A DNA stretch of 37,123 nucleotides from Anaerolinea sp. (lineage in GTDB: Bacteria; Chloroflexota; Anaerolineae; Anaerolineales; Villigracilaceae). Below are positions 26,988-34,663 of this stretch, piece by piece; position 1 is the first letter of the stretch; each line of letters starts with the position of its first letter. The position numbers and the translations under genes are program-made. The DNA lies in NCBI GenBank assembly GCA_020047815.1, contig JAIFNG010000054.1:1-37123 (forward strand), written 5' to 3'. The notes beneath the pieces are model-generated. The model was not told the DNA's origin. It saw nothing but the letters and a program-made list of their open reading frames with translations, and searched no databases.

Positions 26988-27009
26988 CCTGATCATGAAT
27001 TATTATTTT

Positions 27010-28179
27010 TTACCCGTGCCGACTCATAAACCGTTCCATGCGGTGCAGGGCTTCTTCGATCTTGCTATATTCGGTGGCGTAGCACGCGCGCACAAAGCCC
27101 TCTCCGCCGGGACCGAAGGCGCTGCCCGGTACAACTGCCACGCTTTCTTCTTTCAGCAGGGTTTCGGCAAAGGTCTCCTCGTCCATGCCAGAGGCGCGGA
27201 TATTGGGGAAGGTGTAAAAAGCGCCGCGCGGCTCAAAAGTTGAAAGGCCAAGTTTGTTAAACCCTGCAACCATTAACCTGCGGCGGCGGTCGTATTCGGT
27301 CACCATTTCCATCACGTGCGGTTCGCCCGATTTCAAAGCTTCGATCGCCGCGTCTTGCGCAGTGGTCGGTGCAGACATGATGGTGTATTGATGCACCCGC
27401 AGCATTCCCTGCAAAATATCCTTCGGGGCGCAGGCATAGCCAATACGCCAGCCGGTCATGGCATAGGCTTTTGAGAATCCGCCCAGCAGCACGGTTCGAT
27501 TCCGCAAACCTTCATCCAGAGCAGGGAAGCAGACGTGGTCAAAATCGTACACCAGGCGGTCATAGATCTCGTCTGACACCACGATCAGGTTATATTGTTC
27601 TGCGATCTTCCCGATCTCGAGCATGACTTCACGCGGAGCGACTGCGCCTGTTGGGTTGGATGGATAACCAATGAAAATCACCTTGGTGCGCGGGGTGATG
27701 GCTTTGCGAATATCATCCGGGTCAATGGCAAAATTATTTTCAAGGCGCGCAGGAATTTCAACCGCCACGCCGCCTGCAAGAATTACTTCTGCTTGATACG
27801 CGACAAAACACGGGGTCGGGATAATGACCTCGTCACCAGGCTCCAACAGCGCAGTGAACGTAAGATACAACGCTTCTGAAACCCCAACGGTCGCAATCAC
27901 TTCACTGGCGGGGTCATATTTTACGTTGTATAGTTTTTGTAAATTATCTGTGATCCCCTGCCTGAGTTCCATCTTGCCATGATTGGAGGTGTAATGTGTT
28001 TCGCCGTTTTGCAGGGAGCGCATGCCCGCATCCAGGATCGGCTTGGGCGTGGTGAAATCCGGTTCGCCAATGCCAAGCGAAATGACATCTTTCATTGTTG
28101 CCACAATGTCGAAAAACTTGCGAATGCCGCTGGGCTTTAATTCAGCCACGCGTTTTGAAAGTCTTTGTTTTTCTTCCAT
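27010..28179 (-). CDS. PLP-dependent class I/II aminotransferase (AspC/AlaA-like)
   Basis: 389 residues from ATG 28179 (AGGAGG about 10 bases upstream; a TTG at 28188 would sit right against the Shine-Dalgarno). Seen: G-I-G-E-P-D-F binding strand near 36-42, G-D-E-V-I-I-P-T-P-C-F in the middle, N175-P-T-G, D203 and Y206 in V-V-S-D-E-I-Y, and the PLP lysine K237 in G-F-S-K-A-Y-A-M-T-G-W-R-I-G. These mark a fold-type I aminotransferase, aspartate-type group, which moves an amino group between an amino acid and a 2-oxo acid. Exact donor specificity cannot be read. It is the third gene of an operon with the DUF6504-like and sugar-nucleotidyltransferase genes. Confidence 0.88.
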   Translation of the reverse strand: MEEKQRLSKRVAELKPSGIRKFFDIVATMKDVISLGIGEPDFTTPKPILDAGMRSLQNGETHYTSNHGKMELRQGITDNLQKLYNVKYDPASEVIATVGVSEALYLTFTALLEPGDEVIIPTPCFVAYQAEVILAGGVAVEIPARLENNFAIDPDDIRKAITPRTKVIFIGYPSNPTGAVAPREVMLEIGKIAEQYNLIVVSDEIYDRLVYDFDHVCFPALDEGLRNRTVLLGGFSKAYAMTGWRIGYACAPKDILQGMLRVHQYTIMSAPTTAQDAAIEALKSGEPHVMEMVTEYDRRRRLMVAGFNKLGLSTFEPRGAFYTFPNIRASGMDEETFAETLLKEESVAVVPGSAFGPGGEGFVRACYATEYSKIEEALHRMERFMSRHG

Positions 28180-28193
28180 TTTTACCAAGCCTC

Positions 28194-28403
28194 CTACAAG
28201 GGTTGAACGTGCCAGTCGTCTGAAAATTCCTGGTACGTAATTTCAAAAGCCAGACCCTGGACGGTTTTCACACGAAACCCTTTTTCAGCAGGTCCGCGCC
28301 AGCGTGCCAAAATTTCTGCGATCTCGTGGCGGCATCCCATCCAGATCAAAGAAAGCGGTCTTTCTGCGTATTCTGTGTCGGACCGGCACTCGACGATTTC
28401 CAT
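28194..28403 (-). CDS. Small conserved protein (DUF6504-like)
   Basis: 69 residues from ATG 28403, 14 bases after the upstream stop. The pattern is E-R-P-L-S-L-I-W-M-G-C-R-H-E-I-A-E-I-L-A-R-W-R, then G-F-R-V-K-T-V-Q-G-L-A-F-E-I-T-Y and a W near the end. I recognise this as the short beta-rich family I know as DUF6504, without known function. The frame runs upstream to 28499, but the extension overlaps the nucleotidyltransferase gene. Its place between two metabolic genes implies a shared transcript but says nothing firm about its role. Confidence 0.6.
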   Translation of the reverse strand: MEIVECRSDTEYAERPLSLIWMGCRHEIAEILARWRGPAEKGFRVKTVQGLAFEITYQEFSDDWHVQPL

Positions 28404-28417
28404 GGGTTTGGCTTTTC

Positions 28418-29455
28418 CTACGAGCTGATCACACTGCTGTTGTCGCCGATGTTGAGGGAAGACACTTCTTCTTTGTTTGCCTGTCCTTCCACACGGCAAT
28501 TACGTCCGATCAGTGAATGGGTGAGTGCAGTGCGAATGATCTCTGTGCCTTCTTCGATGATGCTGTCCGAGATCACCGCTGAATTGACATAACAATTGGC
28601 CCCAATGGAGACATGGGGTCCAATGACTGCCGCTTCGACTTTTGCTGTTGGGTGGATATAGACGGGAGGTTCGATCTTGACTGTGGCATTGTTTGCTGCT
28701 GCTGCCGACGAATTATCCGCCCCACGTTCGAGCAGGATGCGGTTTGTCTCCAATGTAGCATCGATGGTTCCCGTATCCAGCCAGGTGCTGATGCTGTTGG
28801 TGCGGATTTTCGCTCCGCTTTCGATCATGATGGAAATGGCATCGGTCATGAAGTATTCATTCTTGAGCATCACACCCCGTTCCATTTGGATATCTATCGC
28901 CGCAAGTACCTGTTCAGCGCTCTTGAAATAGTAACAACCAACCACTACCAGGTTGTTATCCACACTCTGCGGTTTTTCAATAAAACGTGTTACCCAGCCG
29001 TCCGCCCCTTCTTCCGCCACACCAAAGCGCCGCGGATCATCCACGGGCATCACCCATGCCACACCGTCAGACTCTTCCTTTGCGAGGAAGGAGAAGTCTG
29101 TTTCCATCAGAGTGTCTGAAAAGCACATGATCATGGGACCCTGCAAATACTCACGCGCCAATGACAGCGCATGAGATTGCCCCTTCATCTCATGTTGCAC
29201 AACGAATCGGGCTTTGAGGTCCGGGTAATGTTTCTGGATGAACGGCGGAATTTGCATCTCACCCAGGTAGGGACCGAGGATGAAAATATATTCCGTGTTT
29301 TCGGGGTCGGGTAAAGTTTTGAACATATCGAGCAGGTGTTCGAGTGAGGTTTTGCCCGCCACACTTACCAGTGGCTTTGGCTTGCTCCACGTGTGCGGAC
29401 GCATGCGGGTCCCCCATCCTGCCATGGGAATAACGATTTTCATGGTGTTAGTCAT
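28418..29455 (-). CDS. Sugar-1-phosphate nucleotidyltransferase with left-handed beta-helix tail
   Basis: 345 residues. The N-terminal domain has M-A-G-W-G-T-R-M-R-P-H-T-W-S-K-P-K-P-L, the GMP/NTP-binding signature of RfbA/ManC/GlmU-type enzymes, with the later F-S-D-T-L as metal-site motif and I-E-K-P as sugar-site motif. It makes an NDP-sugar from a sugar 1-phosphate and NTP. The C-terminal about 80 residues contain hexapeptide repeats (I-G-P-H-V-S-I-G-A-N-C-Y), a left-handed beta-helix. Which NTP and sugar are used is not readable. GGAGA with 6-base spacing fits ATG 29455, and an internal ATG four codons later is less likely. Confidence 0.83.
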   Translation of the reverse strand: MTNTMKIVIPMAGWGTRMRPHTWSKPKPLVSVAGKTSLEHLLDMFKTLPDPENTEYIFILGPYLGEMQIPPFIQKHYPDLKARFVVQHEMKGQSHALSLAREYLQGPMIMCFSDTLMETDFSFLAKEESDGVAWVMPVDDPRRFGVAEEGADGWVTRFIEKPQSVDNNLVVVGCYYFKSAEQVLAAIDIQMERGVMLKNEYFMTDAISIMIESGAKIRTNSISTWLDTGTIDATLETNRILLERGADNSSAAAANNATVKIEPPVYIHPTAKVEAAVIGPHVSIGANCYVNSAVISDSIIEEGTEIIRTALTHSLIGRNCRVEGQANKEEVSSLNIGDNSSVISS

Positions 29456-29556
29456 AATAATTCTCCAGTGAAAGATTTCACAGATATTTTACCAAATAGT
29501 GGAATGACTTTTTTAGTCGCTCGTTGGGTTGGCGGCCAAAGGAGTCACTATGGTTT

Positions 29557-30021
29557 CTACCATTCTCCAAATTGCGGATTTTGGATGCCCGTTTGGTATT
29601 CCTGCAGTCGTCGGCGGTGACCGGGCCAGATACCGTCTGGTAATTCGTTCAGTGCAAAAAGACGCAGCTCAGAAATTTCGCTGTCAGGTTTGCCTTTGAA
29701 TTCAAAGTTTTTACAGATGAAAACAATATTATGGTCGCTTTTCCATTCAGTGAAGTTTGAATATGCGCCCATTAATGTTAAGTTGCCGAGTTCTGCGCCT
29801 GTCTCTTCGCGCGCTTCACGACGGGTGGCTTCTTCCAGGGTCTCACCCTTTTTTACTCCGCCTCCCGGCATGAACCAGCCTGGCATGTATGTCTGGCGTA
29901 CAAGCCATACTTTTTCATCCTGCAGCATCATCACACGCACCCCGATGCGCAGCGGGCGCAAGAAGAAGCAGTAGATTCTATAACCAAAGTAGAGGATGCG
30001 AATGAACACGGGCTTGACCAT
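29557..30021 (-). CDS. Nudix hydrolase
   Basis: 154 residues. A complete Nudix box spans 54-76 (G-x5-E-x7-R-E-A-R-E-E-T-G-A), the metal-binding site for hydrolysis of nucleoside diphosphates linked to another group. The N-terminus (about 1-25) is hydrophobic with aromatic residues and arginine, and could be a membrane-proximal helix. The substrate may be a nucleotide sugar, ADP-ribose or an oxidised nucleotide. It is read between the pcrA gene upstream (stop 30060) and the nucleotidyltransferase gene; no ribosome site is obvious before ATG 30021. Confidence 0.85.
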   Translation of the reverse strand: MVKPVFIRILYFGYRIYCFFLRPLRIGVRVMMLQDEKVWLVRQTYMPGWFMPGGGVKKGETLEEATRREAREETGAELGNLTLMGAYSNFTEWKSDHNIVFICKNFEFKGKPDSEISELRLFALNELPDGIWPGHRRRLQEYQTGIQNPQFGEW

Positions 30022-30059
30022 GAATGTTGGATGATTTGTGGCCGACCATCTAATGTCCT

Positions 30060-32270
30060 CTAAATGACGGTAAGATTTGCAAGGCTTGCTGCCAGGCGTT
30101 TAAGCCCAACCGATTTGAACTCTATAACCACGATCTCGTCGTTATCCTGTATTTTGCTCTCCAGTACCATGCCTTCGCCCCATGACGGATGGTTGACACG
30201 GTCTCCAGAGTTGAATTTGCTGCTCACCAGATTTGCCACAGGAACAGACCGGGGCGGGGGGGGAACCGTCCACCTCGATTCAGAAGGACCAGGAGTTCTA
30301 TAAAAACTTTGGGAGGAGGAGAAAGAACTGGTGGGACGTCCCGTGCGGGTTTTTCCCACCAGTAGGTTGGCAGGGATATCCTCGAGAAAACGCGAGGCAT
30401 CAGTTGTTTCAGACATGCCCCTTCCTCCGCGTTGAAGGGCACGCAATAAATATAATTTATCCTTGGCACGCGTGATGCCCACATAAAAGAGACGGCGTTC
30501 CTCCTCCATTTGGGCGGGGTCATCAAAGGAACGGCTGTGCGGCATGATCCCATCATCCAGCCCGACGATGAAGACCGCGCCGAATTCAAGTCCTTTGGCG
30601 GCGTGGAGTGTCAGCAGGGTGGGTGCGTTGGCATCGGTGATGGTATCCTGGTCGGCAACGAGTGCTATATTTTCAAGGAACTCATCCATGGTGCGTGTGG
30701 AATATTCCATGGCCAGGCGCTTCAACTCCTGCACGTTTTCCCAGCGGTCTTTGCTTTCTTCTGATTCATCCTCCACGACATGTTCCTTGTAATTTATGTC
30801 TTTCAGGATGCGGTCAAACAATTCGGGAATAGTGGCAATGGATGCGAGTGCGCGCCAGTTGGCAAACATGCCGCCGAAGTCTGCGAGCGGCAGGGCCGCT
30901 CGTCCTGTGAACGATTTGTAAAAAGGTGATTCCGAGCCGCGCCCCAGGTCGAGCAAAACCGCGCCGGGCGTTGTTTCATTTTGACGGGCGATCAGGTGCA
31001 GGGTGGTTAATGTCTTCTCTCCAATGCCGCGCGGCGGGACATTGATGATGCGCCCCAGCGCCGCTTCATCAGACGGGTTGTGAACCAGGCGAAGGAATGA
31101 GATCACATCTTTAACTTCACGCCGTCCGTAAAACCGTTGTGCGCCTACAAGGCGGTAGGGAAGCCGCGCCTGTAGAAATGCCTCTTCAATTAATCGGGAC
31201 ATGGCGTTGGTCCGGTACATGACCGCGCATTCCCCGGGTTCAAATTGTTTGGACTGAACAAGCTGCGCAATGGTGTCCACCACAAAGGCGGCTTCGTCGT
31301 AGTCGTTATAAGCCTCGTGCAGAAAGATTTTTTCTCCGGCGCCGCGGTCGCTGAAGAGCCGTTTTTTATGGCGGTTGCTGGAACGGTCAATAACACTTGT
31401 TGCAGTATCAAGAATATTTTGATGTGAGCGGTAACTCTGTTCGAGCAATACCACCTGTGAGTCCGGGAAATCCTGTTCAAAGCGCTGGATGTTGCGATAG
31501 TCTGCGCCGCGCCAGCCATACACCGACTGGTCCGGGTCGCCCACGCAAAAGATGTTTTTATAATGCGAAGACAGTTGTTTGATCAGTGCATACTGTGCCA
31601 GGTTGGTATCCTGGAACTCATCCACCAGCACATGTCTAAATTTTTGTGCATATTTATCACGAACGGCGGGATTCCCTTCCAGCAATTGGGCAGTGTAAAC
31701 AAGCAGGTCGTCAAAGTCCACGGCATTGCTGGCGATCAATCGTTTTTGATATTCGATATAAACCCGCTTGACGACCTCGTCGCGATAGGTATTAATTAAA
31801 TAATCATCAGGTCCAATGAGTTCATTCTTTGCGCGTGAGATGGCGGCGTGGATGCTCGGAGCGCGATAGAGTTTGTCGTTCAAGTTCAATTCTTTGATGA
31901 TGCTTTTTACGATTCTCTCCTGGTCATCGGAATCAAAGATCACAAAATTTGATTCAAACGGAAGATGGTCTGCTTCCCGCCGCAGGATGCGCGCACAGAT
32001 CGAGTGAAATGTGCCAAGCATCATGCCTTCGGTTGCCTGTTCATTCAGCATCACTTTCACGCGCTGGTCCATTTCCTTTGCGGCTTTGTTTGTGAATGTG
32101 ACTGCCAGGATTTGCCAGGGGCGGATTCCTTCGGACGCGATCAGATATGCGATGCGCTGGGTTAGTACGCGTGTCTTGCCGGAGCCAGGTCCGGCCACGA
32201 CCAGCACGGCGCCATCAGGTGCGGTGACTGCTTTACGTTGTTGAGGGTTTAGTTTGGTGAGAAAATCCAT
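30060..32270 (-). CDS. pcrA: UvrD/PcrA-type ATP-dependent DNA helicase
   Basis: 736 residues from ATG 32270 (M-D-F-L). Superfamily 1A motifs in order: motif I G27-P-G-S-G-K-T33, motif Ia V-T-F-T-N-K-A-A, motif II D217-E-F-Q-D221, motif III G-D-P-D-Q-S-V-Y-G-W-R-G-A-D, motif IV Q-S-Y-R-S, motif V T-L-H-A-A-K-G-L-E-F and motif VI V-G-I-T-R-A-K-D. The C-terminal 50 residues (G-D-R-V-N-H-P-S-W-G-E-G-M-V) form the Tudor-like domain that in PcrA binds RNA polymerase. The enzyme unwinds DNA 3' to 5' in repair and replication. The frame runs about 100 codons further upstream through mscL, which is not real. No Shine-Dalgarno is visible before ATG 32270. Confidence 0.92.
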   Translation of the reverse strand: MDFLTKLNPQQRKAVTAPDGAVLVVAGPGSGKTRVLTQRIAYLIASEGIRPWQILAVTFTNKAAKEMDQRVKVMLNEQATEGMMLGTFHSICARILRREADHLPFESNFVIFDSDDQERIVKSIIKELNLNDKLYRAPSIHAAISRAKNELIGPDDYLINTYRDEVVKRVYIEYQKRLIASNAVDFDDLLVYTAQLLEGNPAVRDKYAQKFRHVLVDEFQDTNLAQYALIKQLSSHYKNIFCVGDPDQSVYGWRGADYRNIQRFEQDFPDSQVVLLEQSYRSHQNILDTATSVIDRSSNRHKKRLFSDRGAGEKIFLHEAYNDYDEAAFVVDTIAQLVQSKQFEPGECAVMYRTNAMSRLIEEAFLQARLPYRLVGAQRFYGRREVKDVISFLRLVHNPSDEAALGRIINVPPRGIGEKTLTTLHLIARQNETTPGAVLLDLGRGSESPFYKSFTGRAALPLADFGGMFANWRALASIATIPELFDRILKDINYKEHVVEDESEESKDRWENVQELKRLAMEYSTRTMDEFLENIALVADQDTITDANAPTLLTLHAAKGLEFGAVFIVGLDDGIMPHSRSFDDPAQMEEERRLFYVGITRAKDKLYLLRALQRGGRGMSETTDASRFLEDIPANLLVGKTRTGRPTSSFSSSQSFYRTPGPSESRWTVPPPPRSVPVANLVSSKFNSGDRVNHPSWGEGMVLESKIQDNDEIVVIEFKSVGLKRLAASLANLTVI

Positions 32271-32283
32271 ATGGGAAGGATAA

Positions 32284-32312
32284 CTTATAAAGGATAAAAG
32301 ATGAAGGCTGAA
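32284..32312 (-). promoter_or_regulatory. Possible pcrA promoter giving a near-leaderless mRNA
   Basis: Minus strand: -35 TTCAGC (weak), 17-base spacer, -10 TATAAG (32289-32284). The start would be near 32276, about 6 bases before ATG 32270, which has no ribosome site. Confidence 0.4.
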
Positions 32313-32361
32313 AAAAAAACGTCCAGCAGGAGGTGGAATTCCATGAAACCTGTGGGACGTT
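32311..32361 (-). terminator. Intrinsic terminator of mscL
   Basis: Minus strand AACGTCC (32361-32355) pairs with GGACGTT (32324-32318), with inner CAGG/CCTG pairs, then a run of T (32319-32311). It separates mscL from pcrA. Confidence 0.8.
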
Positions 32362-32380
32362 ATCTGTGTACCTGTTCGTT

Positions 32381-32776
32381 CTACTTTAATTCGGAAGTAC
32401 AGTTGGGGCAGCGCGTGGCTTTGATCGAAATTGTGCTGAAGCACTGTGGACATTCTTTTGTTGTAGGTTCGGCGGGGGCGGCAGGGGCTTCCTTCTTCAT
32501 GCTGTTCGCGGCTTTGATGATCAGGAAGACGATAATTGCAATGACTATAAAGTCGATTGTGGTTTGCACGAAGGCGCCCCATTTGATGACCGCTTCGCCA
32601 ACGGTGAAGGATAGTTCACTGAAGTTTACGCCGCCCATCACCAGTCCGATCAGCGGCATAATGATGTCATTGACGAGGGAGCCGATGATCTTCCCGAACG
32701 CGCCGCCCATGATGACGGCAGTGGCAAGGTCCAGCACGTTGCCGCGCATTGCGAAGGCTTTGAATTCTTTTAGCAT
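32381..32776 (-). CDS. mscL: Large-conductance mechanosensitive channel MscL with C-terminal zinc-ribbon motif
   Basis: 131 residues. The start ([18 protein letters not shown]) and first helix [12 protein letters not shown] are textbook MscL, followed by a periplasmic loop and a second membrane helix (about 71-90). MscL pentamers open under membrane tension to release solutes in hypo-osmotic shock. The tail differs from E. coli MscL: after a proline/alanine linker there are C109-x2-C112 and C123-x2-C126, a zinc-ribbon-like pair, in place of the usual helical bundle. AAGGAGA sits before ATG 32776. Confidence 0.92.
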   Translation of the reverse strand: MLKEFKAFAMRGNVLDLATAVIMGGAFGKIIGSLVNDIIMPLIGLVMGGVNFSELSFTVGEAVIKWGAFVQTTIDFIVIAIIVFLIIKAANSMKKEAPAAPAEPTTKECPQCFSTISIKATRCPNCTSELK

Positions 32777-32813
32777 GATTTTCTCCTTAATATTGGGAAT
32801 TAGTTGTAATTGA

Positions 32814-32842
32814 ATTCTATGTTAGGACACATGGCTTGTCAA
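32814..32842 (-). promoter_or_regulatory. mscL promoter
   Basis: Minus strand: -35 TTGACA (32842-32837), 17-base spacer, -10 TAGAAT (32819-32814), about 38 bases upstream of ATG 32776. Confidence 0.8.
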
Positions 32843-32962
32843 CGATATTGGCTGTTTAGTAACTTTATGTTCACTCCCTGATTCCAGGTTGTCAAGTCGC
32901 AACTCATTGGATGCTCTCTCGATCTGTTGGCGGGTTTTAAAATTCGATCACTGCCATAAAAC

Positions 32963-32997
32963 AAAAAAAGACGGCAAGAGCCTGAACTCTCACTGTC
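32963..32997 (-). terminator. Intrinsic terminator downstream of tRNA-Gly
   Basis: Minus-strand 11-base arms (32997-32987 with 32980-32970, 10 pairs counting two wobbles) with a 6-base loop, followed by seven T (32969-32963). Confidence 0.75.
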
Positions 32998-33042
32998 TCA
33001 TCGAAACGCCGTTGCTTTGCACGTCGCGGGATTACTTTAGGT

Positions 33043-33082
33043 ATTTCAGTGCCGGGTGCCAGGCACCATGGGACACTGAAAT
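33043..33082. repeat. Nested palindromic element
   Basis: Outer arms ATTTCAGTG (33043-33051) and CACTGAAAT (33074-33082) enclose an inner palindrome GGTGCCAGGCACC. No coding role. It lies between tRNA-Gly and its terminator and resembles dispersed REP-like palindromes. Confidence 0.5.
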
Positions 33083-33093
33083 TTAAAAACGAG

Positions 33094-33165
33094 AGCGGGA
33101 GATGGGATTCGAACCCACGAATATCAGCTTGGAAGGCTGATGCCTTACCACTTGGCGACTCCCGC
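33094..33165 (-). tRNA. tRNA-Gly(TCC)
   Basis: A 72-base cloverleaf. Acceptor GCGGGAG pairs with CTCCCGC, the anticodon arm TCAGC / GCTGA encloses loop CTTCCAA with anticodon TCC, and the T arm has GTGGG-TTCGAAT-CCCAT. The discriminator base is T and CCA is not encoded. It reads codons GGA and GGG. Confidence 0.95.
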
Positions 33166-33565
33166 GTGGATTACACCATACATAACCGTCTCGGTGTAAA
33201 AGACCCTGCATATAGTGTTATTTTTTGTTCGCCAAAAATAACTTTTGAATTGAAAATCACCTAGTCTTAGGCCTTAATTACTAGGCGGTTATTATATTGG
33301 CATTTCGATTTTTGGGCAAGTATATTTTTAAACCCTTCTACAATAACATAGTGTCAGATCATCATGGACCAGAAGCGGTTAGGTTGTATGGTATTGTCTG
33401 GTTGCTTACCCCATGATGGGTGGATTTATTTTCTTTCATACCAGGCATCCTGACCTTAAAGAATCTTTATCGAGCCAGAGAAGACGGGGAAGATGCAGGG
33501 TTGAGTTTCCGACGTTAGAAATTATCCTGGATGGCGTTTTTCAAAAGTGGAACAATTTGGCTTCC
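33166..33565. other. Intergenic region
   Basis: 400 bases without a convincing gene. Near the tRNA an inverted repeat TTACACC / GGTGTAA may contain its promoter (TTTACA and TGTAAT, 19-base spacing, weak). The rest is AT-rich and shows no clear signal until the promoter at 33566. Confidence 0.4.
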
Positions 33566-33594
33566 TTGACGATGGAACACATGTTCTATATAAT
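33566..33594 (+). promoter_or_regulatory. Promoter of the RHH-LuxR gene
   Basis: -35 TTGACG (33566-33571), 17-base spacer, -10 TATAAT (33589-33594). The start should fall at about 33601, so the mRNA is expected to begin at or within 2 bases of ATG 33603 (leaderless). No ribosome site is present. Confidence 0.8.
33575..33586. promoter_or_regulatory. LexA-type operator (SOS box) candidate
   Basis: GAACACATGTTC fits the GAAC-R-N-R-Y-GTTC box recognised by Bacillus-type LexA. It lies between the -35 and -10 hexamers, where repressor binding would block transcription. About 0.6 such 8-base patterns are expected by chance in 37 kb, but its exact place in a strong promoter makes it notable. Confidence 0.55.
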
Positions 33595-33602
33595 GAATTC
33601 AA

Positions 33603-34010
33603 ATGTCTATCTGGAAGCGTTTCTTATTCACGATAGGCCTACGTCCTGCTCCCGGCTCTCGTACTTTTGAGATCAGTGAAAGCCTCCACTCCACACTGGT
33701 CACACTTGCCAAGCACGAGGGACGTCCTGAAGATGAATTTGCCACTGAACTCCTGGCCGCCGGTCTTACCCAATACTTTTCCAGGGATGAGCTTTACCAA
33801 AAATGGGACAGCCTCACGCCACGGGAGAAGGAAGTTACTGCATTGCTTTGCCTCGGATACACAAATCGTCAGGCCGCCGCACGCATGAGCATCTCGTCTG
33901 AAACCGTTAAATTTCATACTCACAATATCCTCGGGAAATTCGGCGTCAAGAGCCGGACCCAATTACAGCAGCTTCTCTCAATTTGGGATTGGAGTTCCTG
34001 GGCAGGCTAA
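33603..34010 (+). CDS. Transcription regulator with ribbon-helix-helix-like and LuxR-type HTH domains
   Basis: 135 residues. Residues 20-58 (R-T-F-E-I-S-E-S-L-H-S-T-L, then P-E-D-E-F-A-T-E-L-L-A-A-G-L) look like a ribbon-helix-helix DNA-binding or dimerisation domain: one strand and two helices. Residues 69-125 (L-T-P-R-E-K-E-V-T-A-L-L through N-R-Q-A-A-A-R-M-S-I-S-S-E-T-V-K-F-H) are a LuxR/GerE helix-turn-helix. No receiver, PAS or ligand domain is present, so activity is probably set by its level. It stands before the RecA-like/PolB operon on the same strand but is separated from it by a terminator, so I propose that it may control that operon. Its own promoter carries a LexA-type box. Confidence 0.75.
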   Translation: MSIWKRFLFTIGLRPAPGSRTFEISESLHSTLVTLAKHEGRPEDEFATELLAAGLTQYFSRDELYQKWDSLTPREKEVTALLCLGYTNRQAAARMSISSETVKFHTHNILGKFGVKSRTQLQQLLSIWDWSSWAG

Positions 34011-34082
34011 GGGATGGCCGCATAAGGCTGTACCACCCACACATATGCCCCCTCCATCAAGTCCTACCCACAACCCAACCAA

Positions 34083-34112
34083 AACTCCCCCCATCGGGGA
34101 GTTATCATTTTT
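34083..34112 (+). terminator. Intrinsic terminator after the RHH-LuxR gene
   Basis: AACTCCCC (34083-34090) pairs with GGGGAGTT (34096-34103) round a 5-base loop, then ATCATTTTT. Upstream, 34011-34082 shows nothing else. Confidence 0.75.
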
Positions 34113-34130
34113 AGCCAATGGCTGTATCTT
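34102..34130 (+). promoter_or_regulatory. Possible promoter of the RecA-like/PolB operon
   Basis: -35 TTATCA (34102-34107), 17-base spacer, -10 TATCTT (34125-34130). The start would fall at about 34137, the ATG itself, so a leaderless mRNA. The -35 overlaps the preceding terminator stem. An AGCC-AAT-GGCT inverted repeat sits in the spacer. Weaker than the LuxR promoter. Confidence 0.45.
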
Positions 34131-34136
34131 TTTGGC

Positions 34137-34661
34137 ATGAACATACTTCCCATCCTACATGCCGGCAAATTGATCGTTGTTTCATCAACTCATGAAACCA
34201 GGGAGCAGATCACTACACTCACGGCAGAATTGGCTGTGCGTGGCGCGGTCACCATTCTGGATGGCGGCAATCACTTCGCAGCATACCAGACCATCCGCAA
34301 GCTGCGCATGAGAACTCCAGATGTCGAGAAAGCGGCAAGTCATATTTTTGTACGCAGGGCTTTTACCTGCTATCAAATGCTTTCATTGTTGGAAAGCTCG
34401 CCATCCCTTCAGCAGCCATGCATCATCATGGACATGCTCGCGTCTTTCTACGATGAGAACATACAACCAAGAGAAGCTGACAGGCTTCTGGATCTATGTC
34501 TTGTTCAATTGGATCGGTTGAGATTAATGGGACCGATAGTGGTCAGCCTGAAGCCGCATACAGATCGATCTTTTCTTGCTGAACGAGTTCTGTCAAAGGC
34601 CGATAATGTTATCGAAGTCGAGATCCCCTATCCTGTCCTCGCCCAGCCGGCCCTTTTCTAG
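34137..34661 (+). CDS. RecA/RadA-superfamily protein with degenerate P-loop
   Basis: 174 residues. The alternation of strands and helices, with a strand-ending acidic motif C-I-I-M-D99-M-L (Walker-B-like, residues 95-101) followed by F-Y-D-E, and I-V-V-S-L-K near 134-139, matches the core of RecA/KaiC/RadA-type ATPases. The expected P-loop region (residues 10-22, G-K-L-I-V-V-S-S-T-H-E-T-R) has no G-x4-G-K-[ST], so ATP hydrolysis is unlikely. R-A-F-T-C-Y-Q near 74-80 is a likely family signature. The pattern recalls ImuA, a RecA-like mutasome partner. The stop lies 2 bases before the next gene, so they are coupled. Function by homology is uncertain. Confidence 0.6.
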   Translation: MNILPILHAGKLIVVSSTHETREQITTLTAELAVRGAVTILDGGNHFAAYQTIRKLRMRTPDVEKAASHIFVRRAFTCYQMLSLLESSPSLQQPCIIMDMLASFYDENIQPREADRLLDLCLVQLDRLRLMGPIVVSLKPHTDRSFLAERVLSKADNVIEVEIPYPVLAQPALF

Positions 34662-34663
34662 CC

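Noticed and set aside
32271..32582. N-terminal extension of the pcrA reading frame
   Set aside because: It overlaps mscL and its terminator, and its residues do not resemble a helicase N-terminus; the family start M-D-F-L fits at 32270.
33049..33264. 71-codon plus-strand frame
   Set aside because: It runs antisense through the tRNA-Gly gene and the palindromic element.
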